From assembly GCF_020889705.1 (NCBI RefSeq), contig NZ_JACMYP010000033.1, forward strand, positions 1 through 48,840: DNA of 48,840 nucleotides. Direction: 5' to 3'. A program made the position numbers and the translations under genes. How positions within the stretch are numbered: the stretch's first letter is position 1; each line of letters opens with the position of its first letter. This DNA is from Bradyrhizobium altum (GTDB taxonomy: Bacteria > Pseudomonadota > Alphaproteobacteria > Rhizobiales > Xanthobacteraceae). Shown here in pieces: positions 15,800 through 23,128 of this stretch. Under the pieces are notes generated by a model that worked only from the letters and a program-made list of their open reading frames with translations, was not told the origin of the DNA and made no database searches.

Positions 15800-17754
15800 T
15801 GGCGACTCTCGACATCAACGGTCAGCGCGTCACGGTCGACGACAGTTTTTTGAAGCTCTCGCCGGAAGATCAGCAATCGACCGTCGACCACATCGCCGCG
15901 AACCTGGCGCCGAAGGCTGATCCGGTTTCGATTAACAATCTCGGAAGATCCTTCGCCACCGGCGTTCCGATCGTCGGCGGATTGCTCAACAAGGCCGATG
16001 CCGCGACGAATGCCGCGCTCGCGCCCGCCCTGAACAGGTTCTTTGACGAGAAAGATCAATTGCCGGAGGCCACGTTCGGCGAGCGTTACGCGCACTCGCT
16101 CCGTGACCAGGAAGGCACCGACGCCAAGTTCGCGGCGCAGCATCCGGTCATCGATACCGGCGCGAAGCTGGCCGGCGGCGTGGCATCTATGGCGCCGGTC
16201 GTCAGTGTCGCGCCGGGCTTGTTCGGAGCCACAGGCACCTTTGCGGCTCGTACCGGCATGGGTGCCACCTCTAACGCCTTGCTCGGCGGGACTGATGCCG
16301 CGGTGCGCGGTGAAGACCCGGTGAAAGGCGCATTGGTCGGCGGCGTGCTCGGCGGCGCGATGCCGGCGGCGGAAGCCGCGGTGAGCCCGTTCATTTCCAG
16401 TATCATGGCGCGGATCAATCCGCGGGCATCTGGGGAACGCCAGGTCGCGCGCGCCATCAGCGAGAGCGGCCGGCCGGCGGCCGACATTGCTGGCGACGTC
16501 ACTACGGCAGCCGCCGAAGGTCAGCCACAGTTCACTCTTGCCGACGCGATCGGGAACCCTGGTCAGCGCATGCTGTCGTCGGTCGCGCGCGCACCAGGCG
16601 AAGGCAGAACCGACGTCGTGAACGCATTGGAGCAACGCCAGGCCGGTCAAGGTCGCCGGGTAGCCAATGCGGTCTCCGAAGGTTTCGGCAGCCGAATGAC
16701 GCCGGAAGCCCTGCGTGACGCCATGACGGCGGAACGCGGCGCCATCGCAGACGAAGCATATGGCGCGGTGCGGAATGACGCTGGTCGTGTGGACGTGGTG
16801 CCGACCCTCAACAACCTTGACCGGACGATCGGAACGGGACCGGGTCAAACCCTGAATGCTCCGAACGACAGCGTCGAGAGCATATTGCGCCCGTTCCGCG
16901 AGCGGATTGCCCGTGTCAATCCAGACGACTTTGAGGCCGTGCAGCGCATTCGCAGCGACATGGCCGACACTGCGCAGAACGCCCGGCAGAGCGGATATGG
17001 TAACCGTGCGCGGCTCATCGGTGCTGCGGTGCGTGATCTTGATGCAGCCCTGGAAAATGCGTCGTCCGGCTATCGTCAGGCCAATCGCGACTTTGCCGGC
17101 GCAACCCGGAACATCGAGGCGATCGACGCCGGCCGTACTGCGGCGCTTCGCGGGCGAACCGAGGATACGATTCCGGAATTCAATGCTCTTTCACCACGCG
17201 GTCAGCAGGCTTTCAGAACCGGCTACGCCGACCCGCTGATTTCGCAGGCACAAGGTGCGGCGGTTGGCGCGAACAAGGCGCGGCCGCTCATCAATGACGC
17301 CTTCACCGACGAAGCCGCGGCCATGGCGCCGGGCAACGACCTCATGCAGCGTCGGATTGCTCGCGAACAGACGATGTTCACCACCCGCAATCAGGCGCTC
17401 GGCGGCTCCCGGACTGCCGACAATCTCGCCGATCACGAGGCCCTTGGCATCAATCCGACAACGGTCATGCACGTTGCATCCGGCCATTGGAGCGCGGCTA
17501 TCGGATCGATGCTGCATGCTGGAGTCCGCGGCTTGACCGGCAATACGCCGGCCGTCCGGAAAGCCATCGCTGACATCCTGTTGCAGAACGGCGCGACGAT
17601 CAGCGGTCCCGCGCTCAACGCAATGGTTACGCGGACCATTGGTCAACTGCAATTCTTGCAAACGCTGGCGCGCAGCGGCGTCGGGGCGGCAGCCGTGACC
17701 ACAAACGCCAATCAACCGAAACCCCCAACACCCATTTTTGTGAGGCAGCCATGA
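15799..17754 (+). CDS. Putative phage DNA-ejection/internal virion protein
   Basis: 651 residues from the ATG in the TAATG overlap at 15799. Charged helical ends flank a hydrophobic Gly/Ala-rich segment at about 115-200 (GALVGGVLGGAMPAAEAA, GLFGATGTFAARTG), the layout of glycine-zipper regions in ejected phage proteins that cross the host envelope. The rest is helical with many short repeats of Ala, Arg and Asp. No catalytic motif, such as a lytic transglycosylase, was found. It overlaps the next gene by four bases (ATGA). The name rests on size, composition and position rather than on a recognised family. Confidence 0.55.
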   Translation: MATLDINGQRVTVDDSFLKLSPEDQQSTVDHIAANLAPKADPVSINNLGRSFATGVPIVGGLLNKADAATNAALAPALNRFFDEKDQLPEATFGERYAHSLRDQEGTDAKFAAQHPVIDTGAKLAGGVASMAPVVSVAPGLFGATGTFAARTGMGATSNALLGGTDAAVRGEDPVKGALVGGVLGGAMPAAEAAVSPFISSIMARINPRASGERQVARAISESGRPAADIAGDVTTAAAEGQPQFTLADAIGNPGQRMLSSVARAPGEGRTDVVNALEQRQAGQGRRVANAVSEGFGSRMTPEALRDAMTAERGAIADEAYGAVRNDAGRVDVVPTLNNLDRTIGTGPGQTLNAPNDSVESILRPFRERIARVNPDDFEAVQRIRSDMADTAQNARQSGYGNRARLIGAAVRDLDAALENASSGYRQANRDFAGATRNIEAIDAGRTAALRGRTEDTIPEFNALSPRGQQAFRTGYADPLISQAQGAAVGANKARPLINDAFTDEAAAMAPGNDLMQRRIAREQTMFTTRNQALGGSRTADNLADHEALGINPTTVMHVASGHWSAAIGSMLHAGVRGLTGNTPAVRKAIADILLQNGATISGPALNAMVTRTIGQLQFLQTLARSGVGAAAVTTNANQPKPPTPIFVRQP

Positions 17755-18842
17755 CCGACACCACCGAACTCGCCCCTGTGACCACCGAGCCCGCTTTTGG
17801 TCGCGAAGGCCTTGAACGCGACGCCGGCCTTGTGCCGTTCAAGGATGAGACCAAAGCGGAGCCGCAAGACGATCTGACCAAGGACGAAGCCGCACAGCGC
17901 TTGCGGGAGTTGAGCGGTCCCGAGTCGGCCATTATCACGCACACCACCGGTTTGCCGCCGAACGTCACGCTGACCACCGACCAGGCTGCCGAGATGCTTG
18001 CCGAGGCGCGCGGCGCCGACAGGGCACAAGCGGAACTCGACGACACGCAAGCGCAGCAAGCGGAAATCGACAAGCTGCGCGGTGAGAAGCCGGCCGAGGC
18101 GCAACAGCCGCAGATCGAGACCGAAATTGACGTTGATCGCGCCCTGGCCAGTCCGAAGGTTCGCGACGCGATTGCGGAGCGTGTGACGGCCGCCGAGACG
18201 CAGCGCACGCAGCATGAAGCGGCGGTGGCGCAGGCCACGAATTTCGCGGTTGCATCGCTTTTCGGCGACTTTCCCGAATTTGAGAATCTTCCCACCACGG
18301 AGTGGGTTAACGCGATTCAGAGCATGCCGCCGGGACGTGCTCACTCGGCCATCAGCAAGTTGCAAGCGCTTGGTCGCGTTGAAGCTGCAAATCAGCAGAT
18401 CAAGGCAGAGAAGACAGCGCGCGAGCAGGTCGAATTCAGGGCATACGCCGCGAAGGAAAACGCTCGATTCGCCGAGATGACCAAGGGCATTCCCGCAAAG
18501 GAAATGGCCAGGATCGAAGCGCACATTCCCAAGATGCTCAACGCGAGCGGCGCTGACGTTCAGCAGTTCCTCACTGCGGTGAGCAATCAATCCACATTCC
18601 CGCGTGCAACGGCCGAAGCCTTGTTGGTCAAAGCAGCGCGCTATGACTTGCTCATGGAAACGCCGAAGCCCGTTCCCGCACCCGCTCCGCTTCCGCCCGT
18701 ACAGCGACCTGGCACCGCTGCGCCCGGCGGCGCGGCTCGTGGCGACACCAATTTGCAGGCCCTCAGCGCCAAGCTCAGCAGATCGGGATCACTCAAAGAT
18801 GCGGCTGCACTTCTCGCGGCCAAACGCAGCAAAGGAAGGTAA
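17751..18842 (+). CDS. Scaffold-like acidic helical phage protein
   Basis: 363 residues. Acidic, rich in Glu/Ala/Gln, with a coiled-coil-prone region (about 85-165: AELDDTQAQQAEIDKLRGEK), a Pro-rich linker (about 300-325) and a basic C-terminus LSAKLSRSGSLKDAAALLAAKRSKGR. An acidic helical body with a short basic end resembles scaffolding proteins that direct capsid assembly. However, a capsid gene should follow and does not: the next genes are small and unrelated. It could instead be another internal virion protein. Start is ATGA-coupled to the gene before. Confidence 0.5.
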   Translation: MTDTTELAPVTTEPAFGREGLERDAGLVPFKDETKAEPQDDLTKDEAAQRLRELSGPESAIITHTTGLPPNVTLTTDQAAEMLAEARGADRAQAELDDTQAQQAEIDKLRGEKPAEAQQPQIETEIDVDRALASPKVRDAIAERVTAAETQRTQHEAAVAQATNFAVASLFGDFPEFENLPTTEWVNAIQSMPPGRAHSAISKLQALGRVEAANQQIKAEKTAREQVEFRAYAAKENARFAEMTKGIPAKEMARIEAHIPKMLNASGADVQQFLTAVSNQSTFPRATAEALLVKAARYDLLMETPKPVPAPAPLPPVQRPGTAAPGGAARGDTNLQALSAKLSRSGSLKDAAALLAAKRSKGR

Positions 18843-18848
18843 CCACCA

Positions 18849-19085
18849 ATGGCGAACGATTTTATCGATGAGATGCAGACCGAAGCACGACTTCGCTTCG
18901 GCAAAGAACTTTCCGCCGGAGAAGTGGCCGACAAGTTTGCGCTGCACGATTTCGAATCACGAATTCAGCATCTCAAGAATCTCAGGAAGGACGAGCATGC
19001 GGATTTGCGGGCCGCGGCCGAGCGCCTGACCTTCGAGCGCGCATTGCTCGACACGCATCATCGGCTCCGCAAGATCAATCGATAA
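18849..19085 (+). CDS. Hypothetical phage-element protein (78 aa)
   Basis: 78 residues, helical and charged (FIDEMQTEARLRFGKELSAGEVADKF ... LKNLRKDEHADLRAAAERL). The ATG at 18849 follows an AAGGAAGGTAACC ribosome site seven bases after the previous stop. No family recognised. The short spacing puts it in the same transcript as the virion genes. It could be a small regulator or a head-decoration accessory, but nothing in the sequence decides this. Confidence 0.6.
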   Translation: MANDFIDEMQTEARLRFGKELSAGEVADKFALHDFESRIQHLKNLRKDEHADLRAAAERLTFERALLDTHHRLRKINR

Positions 19086-19099
19086 CAGAAAGGTATTCT

Positions 19100-19318
19100 A
19101 TGCCCGCACTCCGAGCACCACCAGCACAGCAGTCCAGTCTTGCGGAACGTATCGCGGCGTTGCGCGCCGAGATCGACGCAGTCATTGACCAGATGACCGC
19201 CGACGCAGCGAAGCAGAGTCCGGGCGTCCCGCTTCAAGCAATTCGAAACATGATCACCGCGCGCGGCGGATCGTGCCAGTGCAGACAATATTTGATCGCA
19301 ACGGGAGAACTGAAATGA
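19100..19318 (+). CDS. Hypothetical phage-element protein (72 aa)
   Basis: 72 residues. A helical N-terminal half (SLAERIAALRAEIDAVIDQMTADAA) leads to a segment with two cysteines (RGGSCQCRQYL). A GAAAGG box lies eight bases before the ATG at 19100. The stop overlaps the next start as ATGA. Function not recognised. The N-terminal helix has heptad-like spacing and may dimerise. Confidence 0.6.
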   Translation: MPALRAPPAQQSSLAERIAALRAEIDAVIDQMTADAAKQSPGVPLQAIRNMITARGGSCQCRQYLIATGELK

Positions 19319-19494
19319 CGCGCGGGCTCTTGGACCACATCGAGCAAGCGTCGCACATCGTCGCCGGCACGGGCGTCGGGTTCGATGAGGCGTTGGAGAT
19401 CGTCAAGGCCGCACATCGCGAGCAAGAGTACCGCGATGCCGACGCGGAGATTGAAAATAACGTCATCTATGGCGTCGATTTTGGTCGGCGCTGA
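19315..19494 (+). CDS. Hypothetical phage-element protein (59 aa)
   Basis: 59 residues from the ATG in the ATGA overlap with the gene before. Acidic and helical (LDHIEQASHIVAGTGVGFDEALEIVKAAHREQEYRDADAE). No family recognised. A reading that starts at 19273 is possible but would overlap the upstream gene further. The overlap with the next gene (from 19469) is 26 bases in another frame, a compact arrangement typical of phage DNA. Confidence 0.55.
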   Translation: MTRGLLDHIEQASHIVAGTGVGFDEALEIVKAAHREQEYRDADAEIENNVIYGVDFGRR

Positions 19495-19885
19495 TCCGGC
19501 GAATTGGTTAGAAACCGCCTTCGGGCTCAGCGGCGAAGCCGAACCCCATGCTCCGCCGCCGCCCAAGCCGCGGCGGGTTAAGCCCGAAGTGAAAGGCTTC
19601 GTCTGCGTCGTCAAGCAGCCGACCGGTGCGCCTGGCGATCTCGGCGAGACGGCGGACGCTTGGTACTACGTCGAGCATGACACTGTGTTTCTGTGCGACG
19701 AGCGCGGAAGTCCGCTCACCAAATCCGACGATAGCGCGGTGAGCCTGGCCGCAACGTTGGCGCCTGACGACGATCCCCGCGCAGTTGCGTACAGGATGCG
19801 CCGCCGCTTGTGGGCGGCGGAGAACGACCGATCGGCGTTCAATCGCCCGATCTATCAGGATGCTGCCCCGTATGGCGGATACTAG
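19469..19885 (+). CDS. Hypothetical phage-element protein (138 aa)
   Basis: 138 residues from ATG 19469, the first start that avoids a long Arg/Ser-rich shadow of the overlapping gene. The sequence has a Pro-rich segment (EPHAPPPPKPRRVKP), then a compact beta-rich-looking domain (GFVCVVKQPTG...WYYVEHDTVFLCDERG) and a helical Arg-rich end. No ribosome site is evident, so translation may depend on coupling to the gene before. Function unknown. It is the last gene of the rightward phage run. Confidence 0.5.
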   Translation: MASILVGADPANWLETAFGLSGEAEPHAPPPPKPRRVKPEVKGFVCVVKQPTGAPGDLGETADAWYYVEHDTVFLCDERGSPLTKSDDSAVSLAATLAPDDDPRAVAYRMRRRLWAAENDRSAFNRPIYQDAAPYGGY

Positions 19886-19898
19886 GCTGGCGATCACG

Positions 19899-20249
19899 CT
19901 ATTGCTGGTGAATGTTGACGTTCGCGTTCACCGTCGGTCCTCCGCGGAATGCGAACGTCGGCATTCTACCGTCGGACGGTCCACACTGGTAGGTCATGAC
20001 GTACCAGGTGATGGGGCCTTCTACCGCATCCGCGAAAGCTCCGCCCGCATGGCTCTCGCTGTTGATGACTTGATAGGAGCCGCCGCACGTCGCCGCGGCT
20101 TTCTTAAAGCAGGCGTCCGAAGACTGGCTGCACTTCGCGGTGTTCACCGTGGCGCCCGACGGGCCTACGAAACTGTTGCCTGACGTCACGTCGCAGGCGC
20201 CCAAGCCGATTGCTGCGACGCATAGGATTACGATTTCCAAATTTCGCAT
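19899..20249 (-). CDS. Small secreted lipoprotein, possible lysogenic-conversion gene
   Basis: 116 residues. MRNLEIVILCVAAIGLGAC is a clear lipoprotein signal with lipobox LGAC. The mature part has three more cysteines early (KCSQSSDACFKKAAATC) plus one in TYQCGPSDGRMP, enough for disulfides in the periplasm or at the surface. A GGAGGGG ribosome site lies about eight bases before ATG 20249, stronger than those of the phage genes nearby. It is on the opposite strand to the virion run and beyond it, the usual place of genes expressed by the resident prophage. I do not know its function; similar lipoproteins seem frequent in this bacterial group. Confidence 0.75.
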   Translation of the reverse strand: MRNLEIVILCVAAIGLGACDVTSGNSFVGPSGATVNTAKCSQSSDACFKKAAATCGGSYQVINSESHAGGAFADAVEGPITWYVMTYQCGPSDGRMPTFAFRGGPTVNANVNIHQQ

Positions 20250-20317
20250 TTTGCTGCCCCTCCCCACCTTCGAAATATCCACAACCGGTGGTGGAGTGCA
20301 AGGGCGTCCGCCAAAGG

Positions 20318-20348
20318 AAAAGGGTCAAGCGATGGCTTCGCCTGACCC
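20318..20348 (-). terminator. Hairpin terminator on the minus strand
   Basis: GGGTCA-A-GCGA (20322-20332) pairs with TCGC-C-TGACCC (20338-20348) with one mismatch, and on the minus strand the stem is followed by TTTTCC. It lies between the small gene at 20435 and the lipoprotein gene, so it would end transcription of the former before the lipoprotein. Confidence 0.5.
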
Positions 20349-20434
20349 TCCGAAAGCGCCGCTAACTTGACGACAGGGGCGATTGTTAGCGCAGCCGCCC
20401 CACGCTCACATGTTGTCGAGCCTCGCTTCGATTG

Positions 20435-20584
20435 TCAACGGAGCGGGTAGTTCGCCGGGATGCCGTGCGCCTTGGCGAGCGCGTCAATAATGATCCGGAC
20501 GCGCCTGGTGTCGCCATCGGCTTGGGAGATTTTGAGCGCCATAAGCCAACGGGCGGTGAAGGCGTCGCGTTCTTGGATGGTCAT
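20435..20584 (-). CDS. Small hypothetical protein (49 aa)
   Basis: Minus strand, ATG at 20584 with an AGG box about eight bases upstream, 49 codons ending in TGA. The peptide (MTIQERDAFTARWLMALK ... VRIIIDALAKAHGIPANYPLR) is amphipathic and helical. It has ordinary codon use for a coding region, its own ribosome site and a hairpin terminator downstream, which together support a real gene. Function unknown. Confidence 0.5.
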   Translation of the reverse strand: MTIQERDAFTARWLMALKISQADGDTRRVRIIIDALAKAHGIPANYPLR

Positions 20585-20676
20585 TGGGGTACCTGTGATG
20601 CTCGGGATGATTCCCGTGGAAACCTACAGATCACATCTGGCTTATATTAGCAATATCAGGTACTTAGTGTTGATTT

Positions 20677-20693
20677 ACAACGCCGAACGTTGT
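20677..20693. promoter_or_regulatory. 17-base palindrome, operator-like
   Basis: ACAACG-CCGAA-CGTTGT is a perfect six-base inverted repeat with a five-base spacer, set in an AT-rich stretch between two divergent genes (starts at 20584 and 20800). A repressor operator is a reasonable guess; which protein would bind it is not known. Confidence 0.35.
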
Positions 20694-20799
20694 CATTCAA
20701 CGCGCGGCGCCTTTCGGGCTCGTTTGCCGTTGGTGAAAGGGTCAGCTAGAAATTTCGGGCGATTACAACCTGTGACCGTTCGGGGGGGCTTGTGCGTCA

Positions 20800-21516
20800 A
20801 TGACGATTGATCCGGAGAAGATATTTATCGATTTGCCGACTGATCCACTTTTCGCGAGCTATGAGCTTTTGCAGCGGATTGAAAAAGACATCGGGAAGGG
20901 AAAGCCGAGCGAAGCTGATTACAGCGCGGCCTGTGGGTATCTCGAAGCATTTTATGAAACCAATAACTGGAAACCACCGGAGCGCTTAGGTGCAGGCGGC
21001 TACAGCGGTTCGGATACGCCCGACGAGATCAGTCGAAAAACTCGGGCGATTCCTCGGCTCCAATACGAAGCTTACGCCAACCAAATCATGCTCAACCATC
21101 GCGCGGTGATGAAGGCGAAAGGCAAAGAGGTTCTCGACGCGGCAACGGCAAAAACGATTGGTTATGCGGTACTTGAACCCGATGAGAAAACTGCAATCCT
21201 CGCGCATATCGAGAAAATCCGCACTCTCGTCGAGGCGTCTGGGCTCGATGACAGAAAGAAGAACAATCTCTTCAGTCGCCTCGCCGCATTGACGTCAGAG
21301 GTGAATCGGAATGGAACGCGCACGGACAGGTTTTTCGCGTTCGCCAGTGAACTCGGTTTTTCGATTGGGCAGTTCACAAAGGACGCCAAGCCGGCAATCG
21401 ACGAGACGAAGGCAATTCTAAAAATCGTCACCAAGGCGCGAAGTCGCCACGAGGGCCTGAAGCTTCCGGAAGGTGACGTCGTCTTGTCGCTTCCAGAACC
21501 TTCGGCTGGCGAGTGA
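20800..21516 (+). CDS. Uncharacterised helical protein (238 aa), element cargo
   Basis: 238 residues, soluble, predominantly helical, no signal peptide and no membrane segment. Notable stretches are an N-terminal IDLPTDPLFASYELLQRIEKD, a central ILAHIEKIRTLVEASGLDDRKKNNLFSRL and a polar FFAFASELGFSIGQFTKDAKP. I do not recognise a family. A run of Gs upstream of the ATG may serve as a weak ribosome site. It lies between phage genes and the right attachment site beside a DUF4145 gene, a position where integrated phage elements often carry defence or fitness cargo. That role is inference from place only. Confidence 0.65.
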   Translation: MTIDPEKIFIDLPTDPLFASYELLQRIEKDIGKGKPSEADYSAACGYLEAFYETNNWKPPERLGAGGYSGSDTPDEISRKTRAIPRLQYEAYANQIMLNHRAVMKAKGKEVLDAATAKTIGYAVLEPDEKTAILAHIEKIRTLVEASGLDDRKKNNLFSRLAALTSEVNRNGTRTDRFFAFASELGFSIGQFTKDAKPAIDETKAILKIVTKARSRHEGLKLPEGDVVLSLPEPSAGE

Positions 21517-21533
21517 TGCCGGCAAGCCGCCGT

Positions 21534-22193
21534 TTACTTCGCCGCCGGTTTCCCACCTGACGCCAACTTGGCGTTCAGCGCCGCCTTTTTGGCCGCCGCA
21601 ACGGCCGGCCCGACATAGAAGTGCTCAAACAACTCTTCGATCGTTTCGAGACACCATTCCGCCTCGTGCGGCTCGACATCGATGATTTCCAGCGTCGCTT
21701 TGTCTTGGTTGGGATGAGCGGCAAAGTTGCCGAAGTTCCGGATCGCGTCAATCGTCTCCCGGAGCCTCAGTGGAAGCGCCTTGAGCGGGTCGCTTTCATT
21801 CAAAAGCAGATCGATTTCCCTGGCCAGGTCTTTTGCCGTGTAGCCGTGGGCGCGCAGCATATGTTGCAAACAGCGCCGAGAAAGCGCGGCCGATGCCTTG
21901 GCGCTGATCGGGAGCACATTGCACGCCTCGATGTAATCTTGTGCGATGCTCGCGGGAACTTCTGCCGGTACCGGTCCCCGTTTGGCACCGATCGGGTGCA
22001 CTTGCCTCCACACTACATCGTCAGGGCTTCTGCTGGCTTGGCCGAGTTCGATCGTAGGCCTTGCGCACCGCGAACACACTGCATTTCGAGAAATCCAAGT
22101 GCCTTCGCTATCCGACAGGGCTTGGCTGTCACGCGAGAGCCAGGTTAGTTGCCAAACGTCGTGAAAATCGATGCCGCAGTGAGGACACTTCAT
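21534..22193 (-). CDS. DUF4145 domain protein with N-terminal zinc ribbon
   Basis: 219 residues. The N-terminus has two CxxC pairs (CPHC at 3-6, CSRC at about 41-44), a likely zinc ribbon. The C-terminal two thirds match DUF4145: ALSRRCLQHMLRAHGYTAKDL ... LRETIDAIRNFGNFAAHPN...EAEWCLETIEELFEHFYV. The RNFGNFAAHP segment resembles the R-x4-6-H motif of HEPN-type RNases, to which DUF4145 has been compared. DUF4145 proteins are often found beside restriction and other defence genes. It is convergent with the 238-residue unknown, 17 bases apart, at the right end of element 1. Confidence 0.8.
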   Translation of the reverse strand: MKCPHCGIDFHDVWQLTWLSRDSQALSDSEGTWISRNAVCSRCARPTIELGQASRSPDDVVWRQVHPIGAKRGPVPAEVPASIAQDYIEACNVLPISAKASAALSRRCLQHMLRAHGYTAKDLAREIDLLLNESDPLKALPLRLRETIDAIRNFGNFAAHPNQDKATLEIIDVEPHEAEWCLETIEELFEHFYVGPAVAAAKKAALNAKLASGGKPAAK

Positions 22194-22345
22194 GGGCGAT
22201 TCGGCCTTGGAAAATAATGGGTTGGGCTATGTAGCAGCCCGCGACCAACAAGGCCACTTCTGATCCCCGAGCGGCCGTGGGATAGAACGTGGGTTGAACC
22301 CCCAAAACTCGAAATTCTCGCGTAAAAACAACGATCCTCGGTTGA

Positions 22346-22359
22346 CACCCCTTCCGCCA
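22346..22359 (+). repeat. Attachment core 2 (right end of element 1, left end of element 2)
   Basis: CACCCCTTCCGCCA, identical to the tRNA-Ser 3' end. The bases just left of it, CGGTTGACA (22339-22347), recur left of the third copy, as expected if both are right-end junctions of related elements. Confidence 0.85.
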
Positions 22360-22521
22360 GTACACTGTTCTCCGTTGTTCTCCGCTGTTCGGAATCCCCA
22401 GTAAAATCAGCGATTTCGTCGGCAGACTGTATTCCTTAGTTCGTCGTCGTTCCTCACAATCGAAGCGCAAACCGTAGCTTGGGACCGTAGGTTCGGAGGA
22501 TGGTTTTGATCGGAGGAACAC

Positions 22522-22650
22522 GTGGTTGGAAAACTTAAGCCGCTCGACGTCGAACGTGAAACACAGCCTGGCAAGTATGCTGAGGGCGACGGGCTCTACT
22601 TGATCGTCACGGGCCCAACGGCCAAGAGCTGGTCCTATCGTTACTGGAAG
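22522..22650 (+). pseudogene. Phage integrase remnant (N-terminal stub)
   Basis: A GTG at 22522, with a strong CGGAGGA ribosome site, opens the typical start of a DUF4102-type integrase: VGKLKPLDVERETQPGKYAEGDGL...W-SYRYWK. Similarity ends at about codon 43; the frame stays open to 22821 but what follows matches nothing in integrases. The core-binding and catalytic domains are missing. It sits 163 bases after an attachment core, the same position as the intact integrase of element 1 relative to its own core (171 bases). The residues differ from that integrase, so this is a different element, not a duplication. Confidence 0.75.
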
Positions 22651-23128
22651 AACGTCCATCCTCTGCACCGTATTGATTTTGTTACGTTCCAAGGCAGTTG
22701 CCTGCAAAGTTACGGTTGGAATCTACGGTTATCCGCGTCGCAGGCTTCAACACGTCCGAGCGTTGGTCGCAGGACGCATCGCGAGAGAAACCCAGTACCG
22801 CTGCAATCCCCAGCTGATTGACTTCCTTCTGGCTCGCCGCGAGTCCATCTGGTTCGGCTAGCGGCAAGCGGACATATCTGCTGGCTACAATCGCTCTCGT
22901 TCGCCGCTGGTGCCAATTGTCGGATCGTTGAAACTTGCTATCGAGGATCTCTCCATGGTTCATTTGCACACGCTTAGCAATCTTGCTCCACGACTGCGCG
23001 TGTGTCGGAACATCGCCCATTTGCGGTGGGCTGCCAATTATGACGTAGCGTCGCTCTACGAAGGTCCTATCTTGTCGCATTCGGGGACTAATCGGTATTC
23101 TCTGTATTCGAGGGTCGGCACAGAAAAC
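22651..23128. other. Unassigned stretch between integrase stub and permease
   Basis: 478 bases without a gene I can support. Both strands have open frames, but none has a recognisable family, ribosome site and start together. The sequence may be a junction of deleted material left when the integrase was truncated. Confidence 0.4.

Larger units (their letters stand above)
7411..22359 (+). mobile_element. Integrated phage-derived element 1, defective prophage or satellite
   Basis: About 14.9 kb bounded by two 14-base copies of the tRNA-Ser 3' end. Inside are, in order, integrase, excisionase-like HTH, RepA-type ATPase, a structured non-coding region, a terminase-small-like gene, a coupled run of virion genes, small unknown genes and cargo at the right end. 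Portal, large terminase, major capsid, holin and endolysin genes were looked for and not recognised. The integrase catalytic residues are intact, so excision may still be possible. Whether it is a deletion remnant or a helper-dependent element cannot be settled from sequence. Confidence 0.8.

Noticed and set aside
13455..16848. Long minus-strand frames opposite the virion genes (240-383 codons)
   Set aside because: Arg/Gly/His-rich shadows typical of high-GC DNA; the plus-strand genes are coupled end to end and account for the region.
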